Below the pieces are notes generated by a model. It was not told the origin of the DNA and did not search any database. It saw only the letters and a program-made list of their open reading frames with translations. Positions 17,510-25,448 of a DNA stretch of 64,000 nucleotides are shown here, piece by piece. The DNA is from JAAYYM01 sp964631375 (GTDB taxonomy: Bacteria > Bacillota > Clostridia > Lachnospirales > Lachnospiraceae): positions 1 through 64,000 of the forward strand of contig CAZVYQ010000011.1 of NCBI GenBank assembly GCA_964631375.1, in the 5' to 3' direction. Within the stretch, counting starts at the first letter, position 1. The number at the start of each line of letters is the position of its first letter. The position numbers and the translations under genes are program-made.

Positions 17510-18814
17510 ATGGATATTTTTGGTGCTTTGATACCTCAAATACAGATGATTATTCTTCCTAAGTTATTGGAAGTAATCACAATTCGTGAATATATGGATA
17601 TCGTTGCTGTCAGAAAGTATCAGAAACAGGCCTACTATATTGCATGGTATCCTGTCTTTGCCTTGTGGCTCTATGCCGTATCAATCCTACAGGCTCCGAT
17701 CATTGTCAGTATCATACTGAATGTGCTGTTTAGTGCTGCAACCATGATGTTATTATATCAAGGGAAATGGTATCAAAAGGTTGCGGTTGCCGTAACAGCA
17801 GTAATTGGCGTTGTGATACTGGACTATCTGTTTTTGGAAGGATTTCTGTTGCTTCTGGGGAGCAAATTCGCAGAGGTCGGTTCAACGAGTGTAGAGATGT
17901 TCAGTACAATCATGCTGACGAAGCTCACAGAAATGCTGGCTGTCAAAATTGCCAGGGGAATCATAGGTTATCGCAGAATCAAAGGCTTGAAGGCAGAGGA
18001 TTATTTTCTGTATTTTCTGATGCCGATTGTCAGTATTGGCGTGATGGATATGCTTTTTATTGATTGTATAGGACACGGGGAAGCATCCACATCATTGACA
18101 TATGCCATACTCGGCATCGTGATTTTGGATATTGCGATCTTCCATATGATGCATAGAATGGAGAAGTACTATCAGGCAGAGGGAGACATGCGGGTCATGA
18201 ATCTGCAGATGACGGCTCAGATGGATAATATCAGAGAGATTGAGCAGACGCATAAAAGGATACGTCAGATCTCTCATGGAATCACAACACAGCTGTCGGC
18301 GATCGAAACTCTGTTACGACACCATAAATATGCCGAGGCGGAGGATTATCTGAAAAGCATCACAGACACCGTAGAACAGGATATCCTGCCGATTCATACT
18401 AATAATGTAGTGGTAGATGCATTGTTGAATCAGAGATACATACTGGCTCGTTCCAAAGGGATCAAGATGCGGTTTGATATCCAGGATCTGCAGACGATCA
18501 AGATCAGGACAACTGATTTGGTATCAATCATCAGTAATGGTCTGAATAACGCCATAGAGGCATGCGAAGCTGTCACAGGAAACAAGATCATTGAACTGAA
18601 AATACTGAATGCCGAGGAGGAACTGCTGATTTCGATACAGAATACTGTTGAGTCTGATATCGTAGTAGATGGAGATCGGATACCAACCTCAAAGGATGAC
18701 AAGCTTAATCATGGCTTTGGATTGGAAGCCATTCGATTGGTTCTTGAGCGATATCATGGAAAAATGTTTTTAGAATGTGAGAATCACATTTTCAAACTTA
18801 TTACTGTATTGTAA
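17510..18814 (+). CDS. sensor histidine kinase, GHKL/AgrC type
   Basis: 434 residues. About six membrane segments fill residues 1-210, then a dimerisation helix region with SHGITTQLSAIETLL, and a C-terminal GHKL ATPase domain with the N-box SNGLNNAIEAC and the G-box GFGLEAI. There is no classical H-box EXXR motif, as in AgrC-type kinases (HPK10), which use the His in the SHGI segment. GGGGTGG precedes ATG 17510. It presumably phosphorylates the LytTR regulator encoded immediately upstream. Confidence 0.88.
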   Translation: MDIFGALIPQIQMIILPKLLEVITIREYMDIVAVRKYQKQAYYIAWYPVFALWLYAVSILQAPIIVSIILNVLFSAATMMLLYQGKWYQKVAVAVTAVIGVVILDYLFLEGFLLLLGSKFAEVGSTSVEMFSTIMLTKLTEMLAVKIARGIIGYRRIKGLKAEDYFLYFLMPIVSIGVMDMLFIDCIGHGEASTSLTYAILGIVILDIAIFHMMHRMEKYYQAEGDMRVMNLQMTAQMDNIREIEQTHKRIRQISHGITTQLSAIETLLRHHKYAEAEDYLKSITDTVEQDILPIHTNNVVVDALLNQRYILARSKGIKMRFDIQDLQTIKIRTTDLVSIISNGLNNAIEACEAVTGNKIIELKILNAEEELLISIQNTVESDIVVDGDRIPTSKDDKLNHGFGLEAIRLVLERYHGKMFLECENHIFKLITVL

Positions 18815-18850
18815 AGATATTGTAAATATTTCGTAACAATATGTTTACAA
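18807..18850. repeat. four degenerate 11-bp tandem repeats
   Basis: Units TATTGTAAAGA (18807-18817), TATTGTAAATA (18818-18828), TTTCGTAACAA (18829-18839) and TATGTTTACAA (18840-18850). The period is one helical turn, the block overlaps the kinase stop codon, and units 2 and 4 also form an inverted repeat TTGTAAA/TTTACAA. On the minus strand the first two read TTTACAATA, similar to the TTACAATTC repeats before the regulator gene. Likely a protein-binding array upstream of the Spo0A_C gene. Confidence 0.55.
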
Positions 18851-18926
18851 GAAAGGATAATTGTGGTAAGGTAATTCAGGGGATTGGATTTAACGCTGTA
18901 TGTGAGGTATAATGGGAGGAAATACA

Positions 18927-19307
18927 GTGGTCAATTATGACAGCGATTTGGAGCTGCGTGTAACAGAGGTGTTACATCAGATGGGTGTTCCGGCAAGACT
19001 GACGGGATATCATTATCTGAGAGAAGCGATTATGATGCTCGTGGATGATATGGATATTTCACATTCCATTACAAAAGTCCTGTATTATGACGTCGCAAAG
19101 AAGCATCATTCAACAACGGAGAGAGTGGAACGAGCCATCCGAACTGCAGTTGAGATTTCATGGGAACGGGGAAATACAGATACCTTTGAAACGATTTTCG
19201 GCTATTCGGCCATCAATGGAAGAAAGAAGCCGTGTAATTCAGAATATATGGTTCAGATCGCAGATAAGATCAGACTGAATCAGAAATATGAGATGCCCTT
19301 GATTTAA
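18927..19307 (+). CDS. stand-alone Spo0A C-terminal (DNA-binding) domain protein
   Basis: About 126 residues, almost entirely a Spo0A_C effector domain: GYHYLREAI, SITKVLYYDVAKKH, RVERAIRTAVEISWERGN and KKPCNSEYMVQIADKIRL match the helices of Spo0A, including the recognition helix region. There is no receiver domain, so binding cannot be controlled by phosphorylation in the usual way. GTG 18927 has GGGAGGA at 18914-18920 at ideal spacing; ATG 18912, used by a longer frame, has none. It probably binds TGNCGAA-type boxes, and three such sites lie before the rfbB promoter 0.4 kb downstream. Confidence 0.88.
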   Translation: MVNYDSDLELRVTEVLHQMGVPARLTGYHYLREAIMMLVDDMDISHSITKVLYYDVAKKHHSTTERVERAIRTAVEISWERGNTDTFETIFGYSAINGRKKPCNSEYMVQIADKIRLNQKYEMPLI

Positions 19308-19317
19308 TCAAGGGCAT
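19293..19317. terminator. bidirectional terminator spanning two overlapping stop codons
   Basis: ATGCCCTTGAT (19293-19303) and ATCAAGGGCAT (19307-19317) form a perfect 11-bp stem around a 3-base loop. The TAA stops of the plus-strand Spo0A_C gene and the minus-strand zinc-finger gene overlap in the TTAA of the loop (19304-19307), and both C-termini are coded by the stem. Confidence 0.8.
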
Positions 19318-19576
19318 TTTCTTTGATGCTGAGCTGCCAAGCCTGGTATCTCTTTGTTCTTTTCGAAAAACGATAGGTTCTTTTCATGGAAGCAAGAGTG
19401 TCCTCATCCAATAGACTATCCAATACTTGTTTACGCTGCTCGGGAGAGTAATCCACATAATCATTAAATGCAAGTTTGATTTCGTAGATGCGATCTCCAC
19501 ATTTTAGGCATTGCTGCTGGTGTCCGCAGAGGAGAAAAATCTGTCTGCAGTTGTTGCAGTAGTGTAGGTACATCAT
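19304..19576 (-). CDS. small zinc-finger-like protein
   Basis: 90 residues. Two Cys pairs, CNNC and CLKC, near the N-terminus suggest one zinc ribbon, followed by an acidic and then a basic helical tail. Start at 19576 is chosen because AAGGAGA (complement of 19585-19591) lies eight bases before it; the longer frame from 19633 lacks such a site. A minus-strand promoter candidate, TTGACA (19641-19636), 18 bases, TACCAT (19617-19612), fits. Function unknown. Confidence 0.7.
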   Translation of the reverse strand: MMYLHYCNNCRQIFLLCGHQQQCLKCGDRIYEIKLAFNDYVDYSPEQRKQVLDSLLDEDTLASMKRTYRFSKRTKRYQAWQLSIKENALD

Positions 19577-19681
19577 AGATGGCGTCTCCTTTTCTCTTCT
19601 TTTGATTGCATATGGTACAAGATATTGGAACATATGTCAATGAATTACAATGAAAAAGTGTGCCTTACAAATAATCTTTGT

Positions 19682-19707
19682 GCCGAAAACGTCGAATGGC
19701 GTCGAAA
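19682..19707. promoter_or_regulatory. three tandem 0A-box-like sites
   Basis: TGCCGAA at 19682-19688, CGTCGAA at 19691-19697 and CGTCGAA at 19701-19707, one per helical turn. The first matches the Spo0A box TGNCGAA exactly and the other two differ at one base. They lie 36 bases upstream of the rfbB -35 element. They could bind Spo0A or the stand-alone Spo0A_C protein encoded next door. Confidence 0.45.
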
Positions 19708-19742
19708 AAGCACCAAATCATGCCGTTTGGTCGGATTATCGG

Positions 19743-19771
19743 TTGTAATATTTGGCGGTTAATGTTATAAT
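19743..19771 (+). promoter_or_regulatory. promoter of the polysaccharide operon
   Basis: TTGTAA at 19743-19748, 17 bases, TATAAT at 19766-19771 with an upstream TG (extended -10). It is 38 bases from the rfbB start codon and is the only strong promoter seen before the long co-directional locus. Confidence 0.7.
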
Positions 19772-19808
19772 ACTACGAGGTTATGTAAATTAATTCGGAG
19801 GGAAATTC

Positions 19809-20882
19809 ATGAGGACTTATTTGGTAACAGGCGGTGCCGGATTCATTGGTTCCAACTATATTCAGTATATGTTTAAGAAGTATGGCTCAGAGATTAAAAT
19901 CATCAATGTAGATGCATTAACCTATGCGGGGAATCTGGAAAATCTAAAATCAGTCGAGGACAGAGACAACTATATATTCATCAAGGCTGATATCTGTGAT
20001 AAGGATGCAATTTCTAAGATCTTTCATACGTATGATATAGACAGAGTCGTACATTTTGCGGCTGAAAGTCATGTTGACAGGAGTATCAGAAATCCGGAGG
20101 TGTTTGTTCAGACGAATGTCTTGGGTACACTTGTTATGCTGAACTGTGCAAAAAATGTGTGGGAGACAGAGGATGGTTTCAAGGAAGGCAAGAAATTCCT
20201 GCATGTTTCCACAGATGAGGTGTACGGTTCTCTGGAGAATCCCGAGGATTACTTCTATGAAACGACCCCATATGATCCACACAGCCCATACTCAGCAAGC
20301 AAGGCATCCTCGGATATGATTGTAAAATCATATATTGATACTTATCATTTTCCGGCAAATATCACGAATTGTTCCAATAACTATGGACCATATCAATTTC
20401 CGGAAAAACTGATTCCACTGATCATCAACAATACATTACAAGGCAAGAAATTGCCGGTCTATGGTGACGGCAAGAATGTGCGTGATTGGCTCTATGTAGA
20501 GGATCATGCAAAGGCAATCGACATGGTACAGGAGCAGGGAAGGCTTGGAGAAACATATAATATCGGCGGTCATAATGAGAAGCAGAATATCGAAATCGTC
20601 AATATCATCATAGAAACCATACATGATATGCTGCCGGATTCGGATCCGAGAAAAGCACATGTGAATACGGACTTGATTACTTATGTAGAGGATCGTAAGG
20701 GACATGACAGAAGATATGCCATCGCTCCGGATAAGATCAAGGCAGAGATCGGCTGGCAGCCGGAGACGATGTTCGCAGAGGGCATCAAAAAGACCATTCA
20801 GTGGTTCTTCGAGAATGAGGAATGGATGAACAATGTAACAAGTGGTGATTATCAGAAGTACTATAAGGAGATGTATCGATGA
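19809..20882 (+). CDS. rfbB: dTDP-glucose 4,6-dehydratase
   Basis: 357 residues, the normal length. An extended short-chain dehydrogenase: NAD-binding GGAGFIGSN at the N-terminus, the catalytic STDEVYG segment with Asp-Glu replacing the usual Ser context, and the YSASK Tyr/Lys pair. It converts dTDP-glucose to dTDP-4-keto-6-deoxyglucose, step two of dTDP-rhamnose synthesis. It overlaps rfbA by four bases (ATGA), so the two are translationally coupled. It is the first gene of the locus. Confidence 0.96.
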   Translation: MRTYLVTGGAGFIGSNYIQYMFKKYGSEIKIINVDALTYAGNLENLKSVEDRDNYIFIKADICDKDAISKIFHTYDIDRVVHFAAESHVDRSIRNPEVFVQTNVLGTLVMLNCAKNVWETEDGFKEGKKFLHVSTDEVYGSLENPEDYFYETTPYDPHSPYSASKASSDMIVKSYIDTYHFPANITNCSNNYGPYQFPEKLIPLIINNTLQGKKLPVYGDGKNVRDWLYVEDHAKAIDMVQEQGRLGETYNIGGHNEKQNIEIVNIIIETIHDMLPDSDPRKAHVNTDLITYVEDRKGHDRRYAIAPDKIKAEIGWQPETMFAEGIKKTIQWFFENEEWMNNVTSGDYQKYYKEMYR

Positions 20883-21748
20883 AGGGAATTATTCTGGCAG
20901 GAGGGTCCGGCACCAGACTGTATCCATTGACAAAGGCGATCAGTAAGCAGATGATGCCTGTCTATGACAAGCCGATGATTTATTATCCTCTGTCGATCTT
21001 GATGTTAGCAGGGATACGGGAGATCCTGATTATTTCAACTCCCAGGGATCTGCCGACATTTGAGAGCTTGTTTGGCTCAGGTGAACAGCTTGGATTAAAG
21101 ATGTCCTATGCGGTTCAAACAGAACCGAGAGGGCTTGCAGATGCTTTTATCGTTGGCGAAGAGTTTATTGGGAATGATAATGTCGCACTGATCCTGGGTG
21201 ATAATATTTTCTATGGACAGAGTTTTTCCAAGATGCTACGTGAGGTGGCAGCGAGAGAAAAGGGTGCCACGATCTTTGGATATTATGTCAGAGATCCACG
21301 AGAATACGGTGTGGTTGAGTTTGATGAGAATGGGATGGCGATTTCCATAGAGGAAAAGCCGGAAAATCCTAAGTCCAATTACGCTGTACCAGGATTGTAT
21401 TTTTATGATAATGATGTTGTAGAAATCGCAAAGAATGTGAAGCCGTCAGCAAGAGGAGAGATCGAGATCACAAGTGTCAATAATGCATATCTTGAGAGGG
21501 GTGATTTGCATGTACAGACACTGGGACGAGGTTTTGCATGGCTTGATACCGGAAGTCATGATATGCTGTTGGATGCGGCTGATTTTGTGGCAGCATTTCA
21601 AAAGAGACAGGGAATGTACATTTCCTGTATCGAAGAAATTGCATACAGAAGAGGCTTTATTAATAGGGAGCAATTGATTTCATTAGCACAACCGTTACTG
21701 AAAACCGAATATGGCAAGTATTTGATTGATGTAGCTAATGGGTTATAA
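20879..21748 (+). CDS. rfbA: glucose-1-phosphate thymidylyltransferase
   Basis: 289 residues, usual for RmlA. The nucleotide-binding motif GGSGTRLYPLT is at the N-terminus, followed by KQMMPVYDKPMIYYPLS and the metal-binding LGDNIFYG. It makes dTDP-glucose from glucose-1-phosphate and dTTP, step one of the dTDP-rhamnose pathway. The glucose-1-phosphate is probably supplied by the phosphoglucomutase at 34 kb. The gene follows rfbB with an ATGA overlap. Confidence 0.96.
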   Translation: MKGIILAGGSGTRLYPLTKAISKQMMPVYDKPMIYYPLSILMLAGIREILIISTPRDLPTFESLFGSGEQLGLKMSYAVQTEPRGLADAFIVGEEFIGNDNVALILGDNIFYGQSFSKMLREVAAREKGATIFGYYVRDPREYGVVEFDENGMAISIEEKPENPKSNYAVPGLYFYDNDVVEIAKNVKPSARGEIEITSVNNAYLERGDLHVQTLGRGFAWLDTGSHDMLLDAADFVAAFQKRQGMYISCIEEIAYRRGFINREQLISLAQPLLKTEYGKYLIDVANGL

Positions 21749-21768
21749 GAATCGGAGGTAGGGAGTAT

Positions 21769-24700
21769 ATGACTGGTAAAGATAAGGGGAATCTTGACCG
21801 GCTCTTTGAAGGAAATGAAGAACAGAAAAAGAAGGTTCGCAGAAGAGTCAAAAAGCAGCCGGATGGAAAGAGTAAGAGTAAAAGCCGTACATTGACGGTT
21901 GATGACATCGGACCGAGCAAATTTCGCCAAAAATCAGCAGACTGGATGTCTGATATGGAAGAGAGTGTACATCGTGAACACTCTGAGAGAAATGAAGGAT
22001 TCAATCTGCGAAAATGGATGAAGTCTATGACTGCTGTTCAATGGGCAGCAGGCTTTATGGCAATCGTGCTGGTAATTACATCAGTTACCGGTACGGTAGC
22101 ATATGCCAATTATCAGGGAGAACAGAAGCTGACAGAGGCTTTTGCAACATTAGAGTCCTATGGAGAGATGGCAACTGTCTCACCACTTACGACATCAGAG
22201 CTGGAAACAGTTGATGTACCGCTTGCAATGGAAGAAGCACCGGAGAAGGATGAAGCAGCTGTAAAGACGTTATCATTGGTTTTGACTTCCGTGGAAAAGG
22301 ATCTGAAGATCAAGGTAGTAGACGGAGAAGATACGCTCGTCAAGGGTGTTGCATGGAAGGTTAATGTTACAAATGAGAAGGGAAAAGCCACCGAATTTGT
22401 AGATGACGATCAGGATGGAGTCATTCATGCGACAGATATGGCAGCAGGAGAATACTCAGTAGCTTTGTTGCCTGATGATTCTATGGCAGATTATACATTT
22501 CCGTCAGAGCCTATGACAGTTGCTGTCAAGGCCAAGGTAGAATATAAAGTTATCCAGGATATCAAGGATGAGATCAAGAAGGAATCAGAGATTAACGTAG
22601 CAGCAGAAGATACCGGCGGTAAACAGGCGGCCGATGTAGAGCAGGCACCAAAACTGACCGATACTGTAGAATTTGTGGAATCCACAAAGACGCCGAAGGG
22701 TAGTTCAAAAGATGGGTATGAGGAAGCGAAGGTAGCCTATATTGGTTCTAAAGCAGTTACAAAAGGTTTAATCAATTTATTTATGGCAACGATGGAGTCG
22801 TTGCAAATCAAGTCTAGAGCTACCTTTACAAAGACTAATTTCTTGAGTTTGCCAATAGGTTTTTTGGTTGCAGAAGAAACATCTGTAACTCCTTCAACCG
22901 AGCCTACCAAGCCTACCGAGCCGGAACCCCAAACTCCGGAAACAATTGCAGTATCAGGAATCAGTTTATCCAAATCCTCGATGGAATTAACAAAGGGAGG
23001 CACTGACAGTTTGACGGCTACAGTAACTCCTGATAATGCTACAGACAAAAATGTATCATGGAGTTCCTCTGATAGTAATATTGCATCAGTCAATAATGGA
23101 ACAGTCACAGCAATAAATGCTGGTGACGCCACGATTACCGCCTCATGTGGAGGTCAATCAGCGTCATGCTCCGTGAAGGTCACAAAGCCTGCATCAACAT
23201 ATACATTTTCCATTACTGCACCAAGCGGTTTAAAAGCTGGCGGTGCTGAGGGTACAATGTCTTATTCCGGTTCCGGATCTAATGGGGAAACAATCACCGG
23301 AGTAAGCTATTCCAGTAGCAATAGTGCATGTGCTTCAATGAATGGTGATAAAATCAAGCCAGTCAGTGCTGGCAAAGTTACCATTACCGGACAGGCAACA
23401 TTTAGCGATGGTAATACAAAGCCTTCCAGTGTTGAGGTCACGATTGCAGCAGCAGATGTAAAGAAGAGTCTACAGATATCCGGTACATCCAGCATCAAAG
23501 TAGGAGACAGTACAACGCTCAAAGCAACTGTTGTACCGACAACGGATACAGTTACTTGGGCAAGCAGTAATCAGTCAATAGCAACTGTTGTTTCAAATAC
23601 AGGAGTTGTTACAGGAAAAGCGGTTGGAACAGCAAGGATCACAGCTACCAGTTCAAGTAAAGAAACTGCTTATATAGATATTACAGTCACGGCTTCAGCG
23701 GTAAAAATAACCAAGATCGAAATGCCACAGACGATGTCTCTTGGACTGGATGAAAAGGGAACACTTACAGCTACCGTTACCTATTCAGATAATACCACAA
23801 AGAAAAATACAGACATTACATGGAAGAGTTCTAATGATGCCATTGCAACTGTAAGTGGTGGAACAGTTACCGCAAAGGGCATTGGGGAAGCAACCATTAC
23901 AGCGACATGTAACGGTGACAATACTAAGAGCTGTACTACCAAGGTTACAGTAACAAATAAATATTCTGATAATGACCAACTTTATGATTCAGCCAAGAAT
24001 CCATTATACCTACTGGAGAATGGGAAGTACCGCTTGGCTTTGTATAAGGATTATAAAGCAAATAAATCTATAAAATTATATAAGCAAGCCAAGGTAGACG
24101 AATACCTGTACACTGGTTGGCAGACAATTGATGGTTTAACTTATTACTTTAAAAAGGATAATACTAAGGTAACAGGCGAGCAGATCATAGGCGGCGTGAA
24201 ATATAATTTCGCTGCAGATGGTGCTTTATCACAGGGAAATGGAACTCTCGGAATCGATGTTTCAAAATATCAGCCTAATATTAACTGGTCATCGGTCAAG
24301 GCATCCGGTATCAGTTATGTAATCATTCGTTGTGGTTATCGTGGAGCATCGACAGGAGCATTGATTGAAGATCCGTATTTTAGATCTCATATTAAGGGCG
24401 CGAAATCTGCAGGTTTAAAGGTTGGAGTATACTTCTTTACAACGGCTGTGACAGAAGCAGAAGCGGTAGAAGAAGCTAGTATGTGTGCAGCTCTTTGTTC
24501 CGGCTATGGTTTAAATTATCCGGTATTTATGGACTGTGAGAGCAGCGGCAGACCGGGATATATGAGTCTGTCTGCAGCACAGAGAACCTCCATCATCAAA
24601 GCCTTTTGCTCGACGGTACGTTCAGCAGGATATACACCGGGAGTGTATGCGAATAAAACCTGGCTGACGAGCTATATCAATACCTCTGAGATCAGCAACT

Positions 24701-24837
24701 ATAAGATCTGGCTGGCACAGTACAACAGTACCGTTACCTATAAGGGACGCTATGATTTGTGGCAGTTTACCTCCAAAGGTTCCGTCAATGGTATACCGGG
24801 TGTGGTAGATATGAATCAATCGTACCTCGGATACTAA
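21769..24837 (+). CDS. membrane-anchored GH25 lysozyme with bacterial Ig-like domains
   Basis: 1022 residues. A highly charged cytoplasmic tail of about 85 residues is followed by one membrane segment (WAAGFMAIVLVITSVTGTVAY, roughly 88-108), so the rest is extracellular. Ig-like (Big_2) domains occupy about 391-472, 565-643 and 646-728 with a divergent one between. A cell-wall-binding type repeat (GWQTIDGLTYYF...GGVKYNFAADGAL) lies at about 780-822. The GH25 muramidase domain covers about 827-1022 with the catalytic acids in LGIDVSKYQ and FMDCES. It cleaves peptidoglycan between MurNAc and GlcNAc. Its place between rfbA and rfbC suggests wall remodelling coupled to polymer export (inference). 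Confidence 0.9.
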   Translation: MTGKDKGNLDRLFEGNEEQKKKVRRRVKKQPDGKSKSKSRTLTVDDIGPSKFRQKSADWMSDMEESVHREHSERNEGFNLRKWMKSMTAVQWAAGFMAIVLVITSVTGTVAYANYQGEQKLTEAFATLESYGEMATVSPLTTSELETVDVPLAMEEAPEKDEAAVKTLSLVLTSVEKDLKIKVVDGEDTLVKGVAWKVNVTNEKGKATEFVDDDQDGVIHATDMAAGEYSVALLPDDSMADYTFPSEPMTVAVKAKVEYKVIQDIKDEIKKESEINVAAEDTGGKQAADVEQAPKLTDTVEFVESTKTPKGSSKDGYEEAKVAYIGSKAVTKGLINLFMATMESLQIKSRATFTKTNFLSLPIGFLVAEETSVTPSTEPTKPTEPEPQTPETIAVSGISLSKSSMELTKGGTDSLTATVTPDNATDKNVSWSSSDSNIASVNNGTVTAINAGDATITASCGGQSASCSVKVTKPASTYTFSITAPSGLKAGGAEGTMSYSGSGSNGETITGVSYSSSNSACASMNGDKIKPVSAGKVTITGQATFSDGNTKPSSVEVTIAAADVKKSLQISGTSSIKVGDSTTLKATVVPTTDTVTWASSNQSIATVVSNTGVVTGKAVGTARITATSSSKETAYIDITVTASAVKITKIEMPQTMSLGLDEKGTLTATVTYSDNTTKKNTDITWKSSNDAIATVSGGTVTAKGIGEATITATCNGDNTKSCTTKVTVTNKYSDNDQLYDSAKNPLYLLENGKYRLALYKDYKANKSIKLYKQAKVDEYLYTGWQTIDGLTYYFKKDNTKVTGEQIIGGVKYNFAADGALSQGNGTLGIDVSKYQPNINWSSVKASGISYVIIRCGYRGASTGALIEDPYFRSHIKGAKSAGLKVGVYFFTTAVTEAEAVEEASMCAALCSGYGLNYPVFMDCESSGRPGYMSLSAAQRTSIIKAFCSTVRSAGYTPGVYANKTWLTSYINTSEISNYKIWLAQYNSTVTYKGRYDLWQFTSKGSVNGIPGVVDMNQSYLGY

Positions 24838-24887
24838 AGAAAAGCCCATATGGGCGAAAAATCATATATTTAGGAGTGTTAAGGACA

Positions 24888-25448
24888 ATGGGAAAGATAA
24901 CAGTGGAGACTTGTCACATCGAAGGACTCAAGGTGATCACACCAACCGTGTTTGGTGACAAGCGTGGATATTTTATGGAGACGTATAACTATAACGATTT
25001 CAAGGACGTTGGAATCGATATGGAATTTGTACAGGACAATCAGTCAGCCTCCAAGAAGGGAGTACTTCGAGGTCTTCACTTTCAGATCCATTATCCACAG
25101 GATAAATTGGTTCGAGTCATCAAGGGTGAAGTGTTTGATGTGGTAGTGGATATGAGAGAGGGCTCTGCAACCTATGGAAAATGGTTTGGAGTCAGACTCT
25201 CGGAAGAGAATAAGAAGATGTTTTTTATACCAAAGGGATTTGCCCATGGTTTTTTGGTTTTATCAGACTATGCTGAATTTGCATACAAATGTACAGATTT
25301 CTATCATCCCAACGATGAGGGCGGTGTGATCTGGAACGACGAAGAGATCGGAATCGATTGGCCGATCGAGGAGGGTATGGAGCTTACGATATCCGATAAA
25401 GACACAAAATGGGGTAAACTTTCATGTCTAAAAAAGCAAGAATCATAG
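24888..25448 (+). CDS. rfbC: dTDP-4-dehydrorhamnose 3,5-epimerase
   Basis: 186 residues, a cupin-fold epimerase. It shows the family blocks FGDKRGYFMETYN, QDNQSASKKGVLRGLHFQ with the catalytic His, VVVDMREGS and FFIPKGFAHGFLVLSD. It epimerises C3 and C5 of dTDP-4-keto-6-deoxyglucose, step three toward dTDP-L-rhamnose. ATG 24888 preceded by AGGAG at 24872-24876 is chosen rather than the longer frame from 24759, which overlaps the lysozyme. Its end overlaps the next gene by 25 bases. The fourth enzyme, rfbD, is not in the window. Confidence 0.95.
   Translation: MGKITVETCHIEGLKVITPTVFGDKRGYFMETYNYNDFKDVGIDMEFVQDNQSASKKGVLRGLHFQIHYPQDKLVRVIKGEVFDVVVDMREGSATYGKWFGVRLSEENKKMFFIPKGFAHGFLVLSDYAEFAYKCTDFYHPNDEGGVIWNDEEIGIDWPIEEGMELTISDKDTKWGKLSCLKKQES

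Noticed and set aside
18908..18913. TATAAT as -10 of the Spo0A_C gene
   Set aside because: A transcript from it would start inside or after the GGGAGGA ribosome binding site, so it cannot express the gene from GTG 18927.
24843..24854. 12-bp perfect palindrome GCCCATATGGGC after the lysozyme gene
   Set aside because: It has no loop and no T tract, so it is not a credible terminator; rfbC probably continues the same transcript.
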